A stretch of DNA of 64,000 bases from Evansella vedderi (GTDB lineage: Bacteria; Bacillota; Bacilli; Bacillales; Salisediminibacteriaceae). A program made the position numbers and the translations under genes. Under the pieces are notes generated by a model. The model ran no database searches and was not told where the DNA came from. It saw only the letters and a list, made by a program, of their open reading frames with translations. The DNA lies in the NCBI RefSeq assembly GCF_030813435.1, contig NZ_JAUSUG010000003.1, positions 62,001 to 126,000 on the forward strand, given 5' to 3'. Shown piece by piece: positions 36,441 to 44,907 of the stretch (its first letter is position 1; the number at the start of each line of letters is the position of its first letter).

Positions 36441-36447
36441 TTGAAGC

Positions 36448-37314
36448 TTACATAAATTCAGCCATTAATTTATCGAATTGTTCTTCTTCTAGCTGCAGAT
36501 CCTGTGCAGAAAGGGGTTCTTCCTTAAATCCTTGTACAAGGGATTCGTAAGAAGGTTTTTCTTTATTTTGATAGATTAATCCTGTAACAAGGCCATTGTT
36601 TTCCATTAATGTATTCATTGCTTGTAAGCGATCGTGAGGGTTGTATCCTTCAATATCAGAAAGGGAAACTAAGTTTTCCTTAAACCAATCATACGTATTG
36701 ATCTTATTGAAAGTTACACAAGGGCTAAATACATTAATTAATGAAAATCCTTTATGCTGGATCCCCTGCTCAATAAGTGACGTAAGTTCTTTTAAGTCAC
36801 TGGAGAAGCTTTGAGCAATAAAGGATCCTCCAGAAGCAATGGCTAACTCCATTACGCCAAGAGCAGATTCAATGGATCCTCCTGGTGTACTTTTTGTTTT
36901 GAAGCCCATTTCACTTCGTGGAGAAGTTTGTCCTTTCGTCAACCCATAAATTTGGTTATCCATTACGATATAAGTCACATCGATATTACGGCGGATAGCG
37001 TGAATGGTATGACCCATTCCAATAGCAAATCCATCTCCATCTCCACCAGATGCAATAACAGTTAAATCACGATTTGCCATTTTTACACCTTGTGCAATAG
37101 GAAGGGATCTACCATGAATTCCATGGAATCCGTATGAATTAATATAACCGGAAATACGACCAGAACAACCAATCCCTGAAATAACCGCTAATTCTTCCGG
37201 TACTACACCAACATTTGCTGCTGCACGCTGAATAGCCGCTTGTACAGAGAAATCACCACATCCAGGACACCAGTTAGGTTTTACATTATTTCTAAAGTCT
37301 TTGAATGTTGCCAT
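36448..37314 (-). CDS. korB: 2-oxoacid:ferredoxin oxidoreductase beta subunit (KorB)
   Basis: A protein of about 288 residues with the TPP-binding beta-subunit pattern: NWCPGCGDFSVQAA, GIGCSGRISGYI, the TPP motif SGGDGDGFAIGMGH and a metal site VMDNQIYGLTKGQTSP. With KorA it oxidatively decarboxylates a 2-oxoacid, probably 2-oxoglutarate, to the acyl-CoA with reduction of ferredoxin. The start at 37314 (MATFKDF) is one base past the korA stop, with GGAG in the korA tail; the longer frame starts inside korA. Confidence 0.93.
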   Translation of the reverse strand: MATFKDFRNNVKPNWCPGCGDFSVQAAIQRAAANVGVVPEELAVISGIGCSGRISGYINSYGFHGIHGRSLPIAQGVKMANRDLTVIASGGDGDGFAIGMGHTIHAIRRNIDVTYIVMDNQIYGLTKGQTSPRSEMGFKTKSTPGGSIESALGVMELAIASGGSFIAQSFSSDLKELTSLIEQGIQHKGFSLINVFSPCVTFNKINTYDWFKENLVSLSDIEGYNPHDRLQAMNTLMENNGLVTGLIYQNKEKPSYESLVQGFKEEPLSAQDLQLEEEQFDKLMAEFM

Positions 37315-37315
37315 A

Positions 37316-39058
37316 TTAGAACAGCTCCTTGCATTGGTTGTAGATTTCAGATGGCAGGAATGGGTTTCCATCATATTTTAATATGGATTTTACATTTCCA
37401 TAAGTTAAATTCATTTTTACCAGCTGTGCTAGTTGTCCAGTGGCGTTGTTTTCAACCACAACTACTTCCTTCGCCTTCTTGACCATTTCAGCTACTTCTT
37501 CCGTAGGGAATGGGTGAAGAAGACGAACATGGCCATGATTTACTTTAAGGCCATCTGCCTCTAATTTAGGAATTGCCTCTTGGATAGTACCTCTTGTAGA
37601 GTTAAATCCAAGGATCAATAAATCCGCTTCTTCGTGTCGCTCATCTTTCACGACAGGAGTCGGGAATACTTCTGTAAGCTTATCAAGCTTCTTCATACGC
37701 TTATCCATTTGTGCCTTACGGTTTTCAGGACTTTCTGACGGTTTCCCTTGTTCATTATGTTCAACACCAGTAACGTGGTGAATTCCATTTTTCATACCAG
37801 GGATAACACGTTTTGAAATACCATCCTCTGTTACTTCATAGCGCTTGAAATATTCTTTACCTTCTAATTCAGGTAATTCTTCTGATACGTTTAATTTACC
37901 TCTGCGGATCTGAACTTTATCGTATTGTAAAGGTTCAACCGTTTGTTTTCCTAGAGATAGTGCTAGGTCTGTAACTAAAATTACTGGGACTTGATATTCT
38001 TCTGCGATATTGAAAGCTTCTGCTGCATCATAGAAAGCTTCTTCTACGCTAGATGGAGCCATAACAACCTTTGGAATTTCACCATGTGTTCCATAGATCA
38101 TGGCAAAAATATCAGATTGCTCTTGTTTTGTCGGTAAGCCTGTACTTGGACCACCACGTTGAGTATCTACAACTACTAATGGCGTTTCCGTAATACCACT
38201 TAAACCGATTGCTTCCATCATCAAGGATAATCCTGGGCCTGCAGAAGCAGTTAAACTACGGACACCCGCATAGTTTGCTCCGATTGCCATTGTACAAGCA
38301 GCAATTTCGTCTTCAGTTTGAATTACTGTTCCACCGAATTCAGGAAGTTTTTTAATTAAATACTCCATGATTTCTGAAGCAGGGGTAATCGGATAAGCAG
38401 GCATAAAACGTGCTCCCCCTGCTAAAGCTCCAAGAGCGATGGCATCATTTCCAATCATGAACATACGGTTTTTACCATCTGCTTCTTCTAATCGGAAGTC
38501 CCCAACATTACCTTGTGCCTCACTTTGGAAATATTCCATTCCTTTACGGATAGCATCCATATTTTTCTCTACTACAGATGAACCTTTTTTAGCAAAAATT
38601 TGTTCTACAACGGAATAGAATGCTTCTGCTTTAACGCCTAATAGTGCAGCGGAAGCTCCAACTGCTACCATGTTTTTCATTAAAGAAGTACCTAGTTCTG
38701 TAGCAATCTCAGTAAATGGTACGGAAAATAAATTTGCAGTACACCCTTCTGGAAGTTGTGGTGAAAATTTGCTGTCACCAATAATAACCCCCCCTGAGAC
38801 TAATTCGTGATGATTCAAATCTATTGTTTCTTGGTCAAATGCTACAAGAATATCTAAATCATCGGAAATGGAATTCATAGGTTTGGTACTTACACGAATT
38901 TTATTATTCGTATGTCCCCCTTTAATCCTTGAAGAGAAATGTCGGTAGCCATATAAATAGTAACCTAATCGACTTAATGTTATTGAAAAAATTTCTCCAG
39001 TACTTTCAATACCTTCACCTTGCTGCCCTCCAACTTTCCATGAAAGTTGTTTGATCAT
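37316..39058 (-). CDS. korA: 2-oxoacid:ferredoxin oxidoreductase, fused gamma-alpha subunit (KorA)
   Basis: A 580-residue fusion: the gamma domain is residues 1-180 (SWKVGGQQGEGIESTGEIF, SSRIKGGHTNNKIRVS) and the alpha domain follows (GNDAIALGALAGGARFMPAYPITPASEIMEYL, then a transketolase C-terminal-like part). It is the partner of KorB in the two-subunit enzyme common in aerobic bacilli. No ferredoxin-like cysteine cluster is present, so an external ferredoxin is needed. In B. subtilis this pair is not found between spoVS and tdh. Confidence 0.93.
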   Translation of the reverse strand: MIKQLSWKVGGQQGEGIESTGEIFSITLSRLGYYLYGYRHFSSRIKGGHTNNKIRVSTKPMNSISDDLDILVAFDQETIDLNHHELVSGGVIIGDSKFSPQLPEGCTANLFSVPFTEIATELGTSLMKNMVAVGASAALLGVKAEAFYSVVEQIFAKKGSSVVEKNMDAIRKGMEYFQSEAQGNVGDFRLEEADGKNRMFMIGNDAIALGALAGGARFMPAYPITPASEIMEYLIKKLPEFGGTVIQTEDEIAACTMAIGANYAGVRSLTASAGPGLSLMMEAIGLSGITETPLVVVDTQRGGPSTGLPTKQEQSDIFAMIYGTHGEIPKVVMAPSSVEEAFYDAAEAFNIAEEYQVPVILVTDLALSLGKQTVEPLQYDKVQIRRGKLNVSEELPELEGKEYFKRYEVTEDGISKRVIPGMKNGIHHVTGVEHNEQGKPSESPENRKAQMDKRMKKLDKLTEVFPTPVVKDERHEEADLLILGFNSTRGTIQEAIPKLEADGLKVNHGHVRLLHPFPTEEVAEMVKKAKEVVVVENNATGQLAQLVKMNLTYGNVKSILKYDGNPFLPSEIYNQCKELF

Positions 39059-39480
39059 CTTTTCTACACCCCTTTTATTCTGACAATGAAACTAGATGTA
39101 CATTACTTGTGAATGTGAACACATTCATTTTCAATAAAAAATATGTACATGTGATCCTCGGTATACCCTTTAAACGAAGACGTCCAAGAAACACCTCAAC
39201 TTTCATCGACACCGTATTACAGGCTTCGTTTATAATCAGACTACGAAGCAAAACCGCAATTATAGATTTATTAATAGAAGCGTCTTCACTCCCTAAATCT
39301 GTACAATCTCTTTATATTGTAACATAACTTTCATATTTACTTAAACATGAATATTCATTCTATTTTGTTAAGTTTTATAACTTATCTACTAAAATGCTAG
39401 ATTTACTAAGGTTCTAACGATTTTTTTACATAAAACCTTTTTATAATTTTTTACACTTTTACTCTTAAAAACACAAAAAA
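39059..39480. other. Gene-poor spacer between korA and spoVS
   Basis: About 420 AT-rich bases with no credible gene on either strand. The part near korA must contain its leader and promoter, but no convincing -35/-10 pair could be fixed. The left edge merges into the spoVS terminator. Confidence 0.5.
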
Positions 39481-39510
39481 CCTGCTTAACCCAATGACAT
39501 GTTAAGCAGG
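39470..39510 (-). terminator. Terminator after spoVS
   Basis: CCTGCTTAAC (39481-39490) pairs with GTTAAGCAGG (39501-39510); on the minus strand TTTTTTGTGTTTTT follows. Confidence 0.88.
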
Positions 39511-39525
39511 CGAATAAATTTTTTA

Positions 39526-39786
39526 TTAGCGAGGTTCAACAATTAATTTAATTGCTGTACGCTCATCTCCATCAATTTGAATGTCCGTAAATGCAGGAAT
39601 ACAAATGAGATCAATACCACTAGGTGCTACGAATCCTCTAGCGATGGCAATGGCCTTAATCGATTGATTAAGAGCACCTGCCCCTATTGCTTGAATCTCA
39701 GCTGCGCCTCTTTCTCGAATTACTCCAGCCAAAGCACCGGCAACAGAATTAGGATTAGATTTTGCTGAAACTTTTAATACTTCCAC
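39526..39786 (-). CDS. spoVS: Stage V sporulation protein S
   Basis: An 86-residue Alba-like protein, almost identical in pattern to SpoVS of B. subtilis: EVLKVSAKSNPNSVAGALAG, ERGAAEIQAIGAGALNQSIKAIAIARG and CIPAFTDIQIDGDERTAIKL. It affects entry into and passage through stage V and biofilm gene expression; binding of nucleic acid is expected from the fold. The start is GTG with AAGGAGG seven bases upstream. It follows ymdB by 170 bases. Confidence 0.96.
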   Translation of the reverse strand: MEVLKVSAKSNPNSVAGALAGVIRERGAAEIQAIGAGALNQSIKAIAIARGFVAPSGIDLICIPAFTDIQIDGDERTAIKLIVEPR

Positions 39787-39958
39787 TTCAGAACCTCCTT
39801 AAGGATGAATTGGTGGTATATAATGACATATCTAGCAGTGTTGTTCTCTATATTTTTCCAAACTACTGATATGTTACTGCTTCATTTTTTATGCACCACT
39901 GTTTTACTCTCTCTTTGTATATATTCAAAACCTCTTTAATTATTCTTAATACATAAAA

Positions 39959-40753
39959 TTAATCAAAAAAGGGACGATCATCGTTAATGGAGATTCGTTT
40001 TATGCTTTCAGCTAATCCTGATTTATTATCAATGGTTATGAATACACCACTAAGCTGTTCTCTACCTGAAGTTACTTCAAATCTTACAGGTAAGCTAGTT
40101 AAAAATTTGTGAATAACCGCTTCCTTTTCTACACCTAAAATACCGTCATAAGGTCCTGTCATACCTACATCCGTGATAAAAGCAGTTCCCCCAGGTAAAA
40201 TTCTTTCATCTGCCGTTTGTACATGTGTATGCGTACCAACGACAGCTGATGCCTTTCCATCCAAAAACCAACCCATTGCCTGTTTTTCACTCGTAGCTTC
40301 TGCGTGAAAATCAACAAAGATGATAGGGGTCTTTTCTTTAACTTCATTAACTATATTCTCTAAAGTTCTAAATGGACAATCAATTGCAGGCATGAATGCA
40401 CGCCCTTGTCCATTTATTACTGCAATTTTCTGACTTCCAACCTTTTTAATTACATAGCCTACACCAGGAGTTCCTTCTGGAAAGTTTGCGGGACGAACTA
40501 ATTCATCTGTCTTATCAATAAAATCAAAAATTTCTTTTTTGTCCCAAGCATGGTTTCCAAGGGTTATAATGTCAGCACCGGTTTCGCGAATTTCGTAATA
40601 AACCTTATCTGTTAATCCCTTTCCCCCTGCAGCATTTTCACCATTAACAATAGTCACATCGGGACGGTATTTCTGCTTCAATTTCGGTAAATACTCTTTT
40701 AGAGTCTTTCTCCCTGGTGAACCAACAACATCACCAATAAATAATACCTTCAT
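39959..40753 (-). CDS. ymdB: YmdB metallophosphoesterase
   Basis: A 264-residue calcineurin-like phosphodiesterase with all family motifs: FIGDVVGSPGR, VNGENAAGGKGL, TLGNHAWDKKE, and the histidine sites VDFHAEATSEKQAMGW and VGTHTHVQTAD. In B. subtilis YmdB hydrolyses 2',3'- and 3',5'-cyclic nucleotides and is needed for biofilm and nanotube-type behaviours. It follows rny by 113 bases, the conserved order. Confidence 0.94.
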   Translation of the reverse strand: MKVLFIGDVVGSPGRKTLKEYLPKLKQKYRPDVTIVNGENAAGGKGLTDKVYYEIRETGADIITLGNHAWDKKEIFDFIDKTDELVRPANFPEGTPGVGYVIKKVGSQKIAVINGQGRAFMPAIDCPFRTLENIVNEVKEKTPIIFVDFHAEATSEKQAMGWFLDGKASAVVGTHTHVQTADERILPGGTAFITDVGMTGPYDGILGVEKEAVIHKFLTSLPVRFEVTSGREQLSGVFITIDNKSGLAESIKRISINDDRPFFD

Positions 40754-40840
40754 TTTAATAATATCTCCTTTTTATAAGAAAAGCGATAAGATCTTATATT
40801 GCTTATATTACCCTGTATGTTTTTTTCGTATTATGTATAA

Positions 40841-40872
40841 AAATAAAGTGGCATAAAAACGCCACTTTATTT
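40841..40872 (-). terminator. Terminator overlapping the rny stop
   Basis: AAATAAAGTGGC and GCCACTTTATTT, 12-bp stem; one arm includes the rny stop codon. The T-rich minus-strand tail suggests termination before ymdB, perhaps partial. Confidence 0.7.
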
Positions 40873-42432
40873 CGCATACTCAACTGCCCTTGTTTCACGA
40901 ATCACGGTCACTTTAATGTGGCCAGGATAATCGAGCTCGTCTTCTATTTTCTTTGTAATATCACGAGCTAATCGATAAGAATCTTCATCTGTAATGAAGT
41001 CAGGCTTAACCATAATTCGAACTTCACGACCTGCTTGAATAGCATATGTTTTCTCTACGCCTTCGAAAGACTCAGAAATCTCTTCTAGCTTTTCTAGACG
41101 TTTAATATACGTTTCAAGAGTTTCTCTTCTCGCACCAGGTCTTGCTGCTGATAAGGCATCTGCAGCAGCGACAAGGGTAGAAATGATGGAAGTTGCTTCG
41201 GTATCCCCGTGATGTGATGCAATACTGTTTATAACAACCGGATGTTCTTTATATTTTGTTGCAAGCTCAACGCCTATTTCTACGTGGCTTCCTTCCACTT
41301 CGTGGTCAATTGCTTTTCCAATATCATGTAACAAACCTGCACGACGGGCTAACTGAACATCTTCCCCTACTTCAGCTGCCATTAGACCACTGAGATATGC
41401 CACTTCCATAGAATGCTTAAGAACATTTTGTCCATAGCTTGTACGGAATTTTAAACGGCCAAGGATTTTAATAAGGTCTGGGTGTAACCCGTGAATACCC
41501 ATTTCAAATGTTGACTGCTCTCCGTATTCACGAATTAATTCGTCTACTTCACGTCGAGACTTGTCCACTGTCTCTTCAATACGAGCCGGGTGAATTCTAC
41601 CATCCTGTACAAGTTTCTCTAAAGTCGTTTTTGCAATTTCTCTTCGAATAGGATCAAAACCAGATAAAATTACTGCTTCTGGAGTATCATCAATAATTAA
41701 ATCGATACCTGTTAAGGTTTCTAAAGCTCGAATATTTCGACCTTCTCTACCGATAATTCGACCCTTCATTTCATCGTTTGGTAAGTTAACAACGGATACG
41801 GTTGTTTCTGCAACATGATCCGCTGCACATCGTTGAATGGATATTGATAAGATCTCTTTCGCTTTCTTATCAGCCTCTTCTTTCGCCTTTGTTACAGCAT
41901 CCTTAATTAACACGGCTTTTTCATGTGTTAATTCCTCATCAACTGTTTTCATGATGATGTCACGTGCTTCATCTTTTGTAAATCCTGAAATACGTTCTAA
42001 TTCTTGTAATTGCTGTTGATACATTTCCTCGACTTTGCTATTCATCTCGTCGATTTGTTGTTGACGTTTCGACAATTCATTTTCTCTTTTTTCAAGAGAC
42101 TCTTCCTTTTTGTCTAACGTTTCACTTTTGCGATCCAAAACTTCTTCTTTTTGAACTAATCGGTTTTCCTGTTTCTGAATTTCGTTGCGGCGATCACGGA
42201 CTTCACGTTCCGCTTCCATACGAAGCTTATGAGCTTCATCTTTTGCTTCTAGGATAGCTTCTTTCTTGCTAGCATCCGCTTCACGCTTCGCATCTTCTAT
42301 CGTTTGTTTTGCCAATTGCTCTGCGCTAGAGATTTTGGCTTCGGCGATGGATTTGCGAACGAAGTATCCAATTAAAACACCGATTACTGCAGTGAATAGC
42401 AAAATGAGGATTTGAACGGCCAAGTTTTCCAA
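40867..42432 (-). CDS. rny: Ribonuclease Y
   Basis: A 521-residue endoribonuclease starting mRNA decay: an N-terminal membrane anchor (about 5-25), a long charged coiled coil (about 30-170), a KH domain ([20 protein letters not shown]), and an HD domain with [12 protein letters not shown]. It is held at the membrane and its specificity is set by the Ric complex (ricA is at 30.6 kb). The order recA-rny-ymdB is as in B. subtilis apart from pbpX, which is missing here. RBS GGAGGTG. Confidence 0.96.
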   Translation of the reverse strand: MENLAVQILILLFTAVIGVLIGYFVRKSIAEAKISSAEQLAKQTIEDAKREADASKKEAILEAKDEAHKLRMEAEREVRDRRNEIQKQENRLVQKEEVLDRKSETLDKKEESLEKRENELSKRQQQIDEMNSKVEEMYQQQLQELERISGFTKDEARDIIMKTVDEELTHEKAVLIKDAVTKAKEEADKKAKEILSISIQRCAADHVAETTVSVVNLPNDEMKGRIIGREGRNIRALETLTGIDLIIDDTPEAVILSGFDPIRREIAKTTLEKLVQDGRIHPARIEETVDKSRREVDELIREYGEQSTFEMGIHGLHPDLIKILGRLKFRTSYGQNVLKHSMEVAYLSGLMAAEVGEDVQLARRAGLLHDIGKAIDHEVEGSHVEIGVELATKYKEHPVVINSIASHHGDTEATSIISTLVAAADALSAARPGARRETLETYIKRLEKLEEISESFEGVEKTYAIQAGREVRIMVKPDFITDEDSYRLARDITKKIEDELDYPGHIKVTVIRETRAVEYAK

Positions 42433-42865
42433 GACTGATTCACCTCCTCATGCTATTTCTCGATGAAACTCAGTTTTCATGTTTTTGATTGTCATTTTTC
42501 ATTAAAGCGCACATCCAGCACAGTTTAAATACAGATTGAGTATGATTAAGGTAATACAGTATTCTACCTAATTGTATGCTTCATAGTATTTAATGTCAAG
42601 CATTGGTAACACTTCTATATTAAGCTTTAAACAAGTATTTAGTATCTGGTGCTATATGTTGGGGATTATTCCGTTTAAATAACACTGATATAGGTGTTAG
42701 AAAACTATACTATAACAGTTCTACCATGGGGCTTTTCGTCCTTTTTAAATCGACATTTACCGAGGGCGAATTAACCATTGATTGGAAGTTTGAAATATTT
42801 ACAGAACACCCCCGGCAAGGGAGTGCCTGAAGCGGAAATCATCGTCAAAGTTTAACAGAGCCTAT
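42433..42865. other. Spacer between recA and rny
   Basis: About 430 bases with no credible gene. In B. subtilis pbpX lies here; I see no remnant. The part nearest recA (about 42770-42855) has GC-rich tracts (CACCCCCGGCAAGGGAGTG, GCGGAAATCATCGTC) that look like a decayed dispersed repeat. Confidence 0.4.
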
Positions 42866-42898
42866 AAAAAAGTAGTTACTCAGGAGAGCAACTACTCT
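42866..42898 (-). terminator. Terminator after recA
   Basis: On the minus strand AGTAGTTGCTC, loop TCCT, GAGTAACTACT, then TTTTTT. It starts about 15 bases past the recA stop. Confidence 0.88.
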
Positions 42899-42912
42899 TT
42901 TTAAATATGAAA

Positions 42913-44578
42913 TTATTTTAAATCTAGTGCTAAATCTTTGTCATCTTCTGCAGGTACTGTTTGCGGTACATCTAAACCATGAAATTCACGAATTTTAGAT
43001 TCAATGATTTCCGTTATGTCTGGATTTTCCTTTAAGAATTGCTTTGCATTTTCCCGGCCTTGGCCTAAACGCTCTTCATTATAGGAATACCATGCACCAC
43101 TTTTTTGAACGATATCCAAATCTGACGCAATATCTAGAATAGATCCTTCACGGGAGATCCCTTCTCCATACATAATATCAACTTCCGCTGCTTTAAATGG
43201 AGGAGCTACTTTGTTCTTCACAACTTTGATCTTTGTTTTGTTACCAACCATATCGTTGCCTTGCTTTAAAGTTTCAGCACGGCGTACTTCTAGTCTTACA
43301 GAGGAATAGAATTTTAATGCACGACCCAATTTGTTATCCTACCGGCTTTTTATCCGATAGCTCTTACTCTTTCTTTCGAGCAAGTTCAGCATACATTTTC
43401 ACCTTCGGCATTATCCGTTAAGGCGGCGGAGCCTCGTGGGGATATTTTTGCTATCATAGCGCTCAATCCCTATGCGTTACACAGACTACTGATCATAGCC
43501 CGCTCGATATTAGCATCTCAGCCTTCATCGAATTTCCCCGCTCATAATCTAGAAGATTTCTCTACTAGACGGCAGTGTGCTTTAATTTCCTTTTCTATCG
43601 TTAGGAAATTAAAAAATCCTACCAGGTGTCGTTTCTGGATTCAGTATTGTTATCACAAGAGTTTTTTATCCCTTGTTTCTGGAGGTTTATATTCCCTCAT
43701 GTCCAACAAGTGGACTACGACCAGTCCATTCTGGTCCAGCTCAGCATATCTTTTCATCTGCGACATTACTCGTTAAGATGATGCGGTCTCTTGGAAGGAT
43801 TATATTCTGCTACTAACAGGTTCACCTTCTATGCGTTGCCCCTGACTATAATTTTACAAATAGCCTTCGGTTCGGATTTGCGTTTCAGCATCCCCGCTTC
43901 ATCCCGCATTCATAATCTAAAAAATTTCTTTTTTAGACGGCAAAGTGCTTATAAATTAAATAGCACCCGTTCACCAAACATAACTCCGACTTTCTCACGA
44001 ATTTGGTTGATAAATACAGCGATCGTTTTGGACTTATTAATGGCACCAGACAGTTTACGAAGGGCTTGAGACATCAATCGCGCTTGAAGACCAACGTGAC
44101 TGTCTCCCATTTCCCCTTCAATCTCTGCTTTTGGTACTAATGCTGCTACCGAGTCAACTACGATCATATCAACAGCTCCACTTCGAACAAGTGCCTCTGC
44201 GATCTCTAGGGCTTGCTCTCCTGTGTCTGGCTGTGATAATAATAACTCGTCAATGTTTACGCCTAGTTTCTGAGCGTAAACAGGGTCGAGCGCATGCTCC
44301 GCGTCTATGAAAGCTGCTTGTCCACCATTACGTTGTACTTCTGCAATTGCGTGTAATGCTACTGTCGTTTTACCAGATGATTCAGGACCATAAATTTCAA
44401 TGATTCTTCCTTTTGGGTACCCTCCTACTCCTAGGGCAATATCTAAAGCAAGGGCACCACTGGATACTGTCGATACTCGCTGCTCTGCTTGTTCACCTAG
44501 CTTCATGATCGATCCTTTACCAAATTGCTTTTCAATTTGGCGCAGGGCCATGTCAAGGGCTTGTTTACGATCTGACAT
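42913..44578 (-). CDS. recA: Recombinase RecA, interrupted by two group I introns
   Basis: Three exons: 44578-43973 (202 codons), 43641-43621 (7 codons, NPETTPG) and 43326-42913 (137 codons plus stop). Joined, they give 346 residues (348 in B. subtilis) in one frame, reading [24 protein letters not shown] without a flaw. Exon 1 has the P-loop GPESSGKT (64-71) and the catalytic E94. Both junctions fall in loop L2, which contacts single-stranded DNA. Unspliced, translation stops 7 codons into intron 1 or 3 codons into intron 2. RecA forms filaments, drives recombination and triggers LexA cleavage. The start at 44578 (MSDRKQ) has GGAGAGG; a LexA box is upstream at 44700. Confidence 0.95.
43327..43620 (-). 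ncRNA. Group I intron 2 of recA (294 nt)
   Basis: It follows exon base U in CCUGGU and ends with G (terminal guanosine) before GGUCGU. Pairings seen on the minus strand: P1 exon UGGU with GCCG (43570-43573), closing over a 10-bp stem UUUAAUUUCC/GGAAAUUAAA; P2 with loop GAAA at about 43546-43567; P3 GCGGGG (43536-43541) with CUCCGC (43426-43431); P7 GCAUA (43471-43475) with UAUGC (43389-43393); P8 GCCUU (43420-43424) with AAGGU (43401-43405). Extra stems between P7 and P3' (GGGAU/AUCCC, GCUAU/AUAGC) suggest subgroup IA. No endonuclease gene. Confidence 0.92.
43621..43641 (-). other. recA micro-exon (21 nt, NPETTPG)
   Basis: Exactly seven codons, phase 0 at both edges, encoding the invariant centre of RecA loop L2. 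The sequence cannot be found in exons 1 or 3, so it is needed to complete RecA. It starts AATCC and ends CCTGGT. It is bounded by the last G of intron 1 and the first base of intron 2. Confidence 0.93.
43642..43972 (-). ncRNA. Group I intron 1 of recA (331 nt)
   Basis: It follows exon base U in AUGUUUGGU and ends in G before AAUCCAG. Pairings on the minus strand: P1 exon UGGU with GCCG (43938-43941), over the internal stem GGGUGCU/AGCACUU; P2 UCUAAAAAA-GAAA-UUUUUUAGA; P3 AUGCGG (43904-43909) with CCGCAU (43781-43786); P7 GCAUA (43830-43834) with UAUGC (43744-43748); P8 CAUCU (43776-43780) with AGAUG (43755-43759). P3 and P8 differ from intron 2 by paired changes, which supports them. Inserted stems between P7 and P3' (GAAGG/CCUUC, CUG/CAG) point to subgroup IA. 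No open frame for a homing endonuclease. Confidence 0.93.
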
Positions 44579-44699
44579 GTTTTCCTCTCCTTTTTCTTTC
44601 AAAATTTAATTCATAGAATTAATAATAGATACCTCAAATAGGCTCTTATCATTTCTACATCTATCTTACCCTTTTTCTATCTATTTGCCAATAGATTTG

Positions 44700-44713
44700 C
44701 AAACGTTCGTTCG
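44700..44713 (-). promoter_or_regulatory. LexA box upstream of recA
   Basis: On the minus strand CGAACGAACGTTTG fits CGAACN4GTTYG. It lies 122 bases before the recA start and overlaps a possible -35 TTGCAA. This ties recA to the SOS regulon of the lexA gene at 13.4 kb. Confidence 0.85.
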
Positions 44714-44804
44714 CCATTTTGCGAAATGGAATAATTCAGACTAGTTTTATCTAGCCCCCCTTAGTAGTCCTGTATTTTAACGAGAAGAAAATCCAATGTT
44801 CACA

Positions 44805-44835
44805 AAAAGTTCGGGGACCGGGTCCCCGAACTTTT
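44805..44835. terminator. Perfect 15-bp palindromic hairpin between the helicase gene and recA
   Basis: AAAAGTTCGGGGACC is followed, after one G, by its exact reverse complement ending CCCCGAACTTTT. With U-tracts on both sides it can terminate in either direction. It lies behind a second hairpin that is nearer the helicase stop. Confidence 0.75.
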
Positions 44836-44846
44836 ATAAAATAAAT

Positions 44847-44883
44847 AAGCATGCATTTCCGTATGGGATGGAAATGCATGCTT
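44847..44883 (-). terminator. Terminator after the DEAD-box helicase gene
   Basis: AAGCATGCATTTCC pairs with GGAAATGCATGCTT, 14-bp stem, followed on the minus strand by TTATTTATTTT. Together with the palindrome next to it and the recA leader, it accounts for 44579-44907. Confidence 0.8.
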
Positions 44884-44907
44884 GTAATTTAATTGATATA
44901 TCGAATT

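Noticed and set aside
43233-43421. Plus-strand frame over the recA exon 3-intron 2 boundary
   Set aside because: It is a shadow of recA coding sequence with no start signal.
43791-44069. A plus-strand frame of about 92 codons across intron 1, as a possible homing endonuclease
   Set aside because: It is antisense to the intron and recA, has no LAGLIDADG, GIY-YIG or HNH motif and has no ribosome binding site. The sense strand of neither intron has a long frame.
42913-44602. recA as a frameshifted or disrupted pseudogene
   Set aside because: The missing seven codons are found intact between the two insertions, both insertions obey group I intron rules, and the joined protein is perfect.
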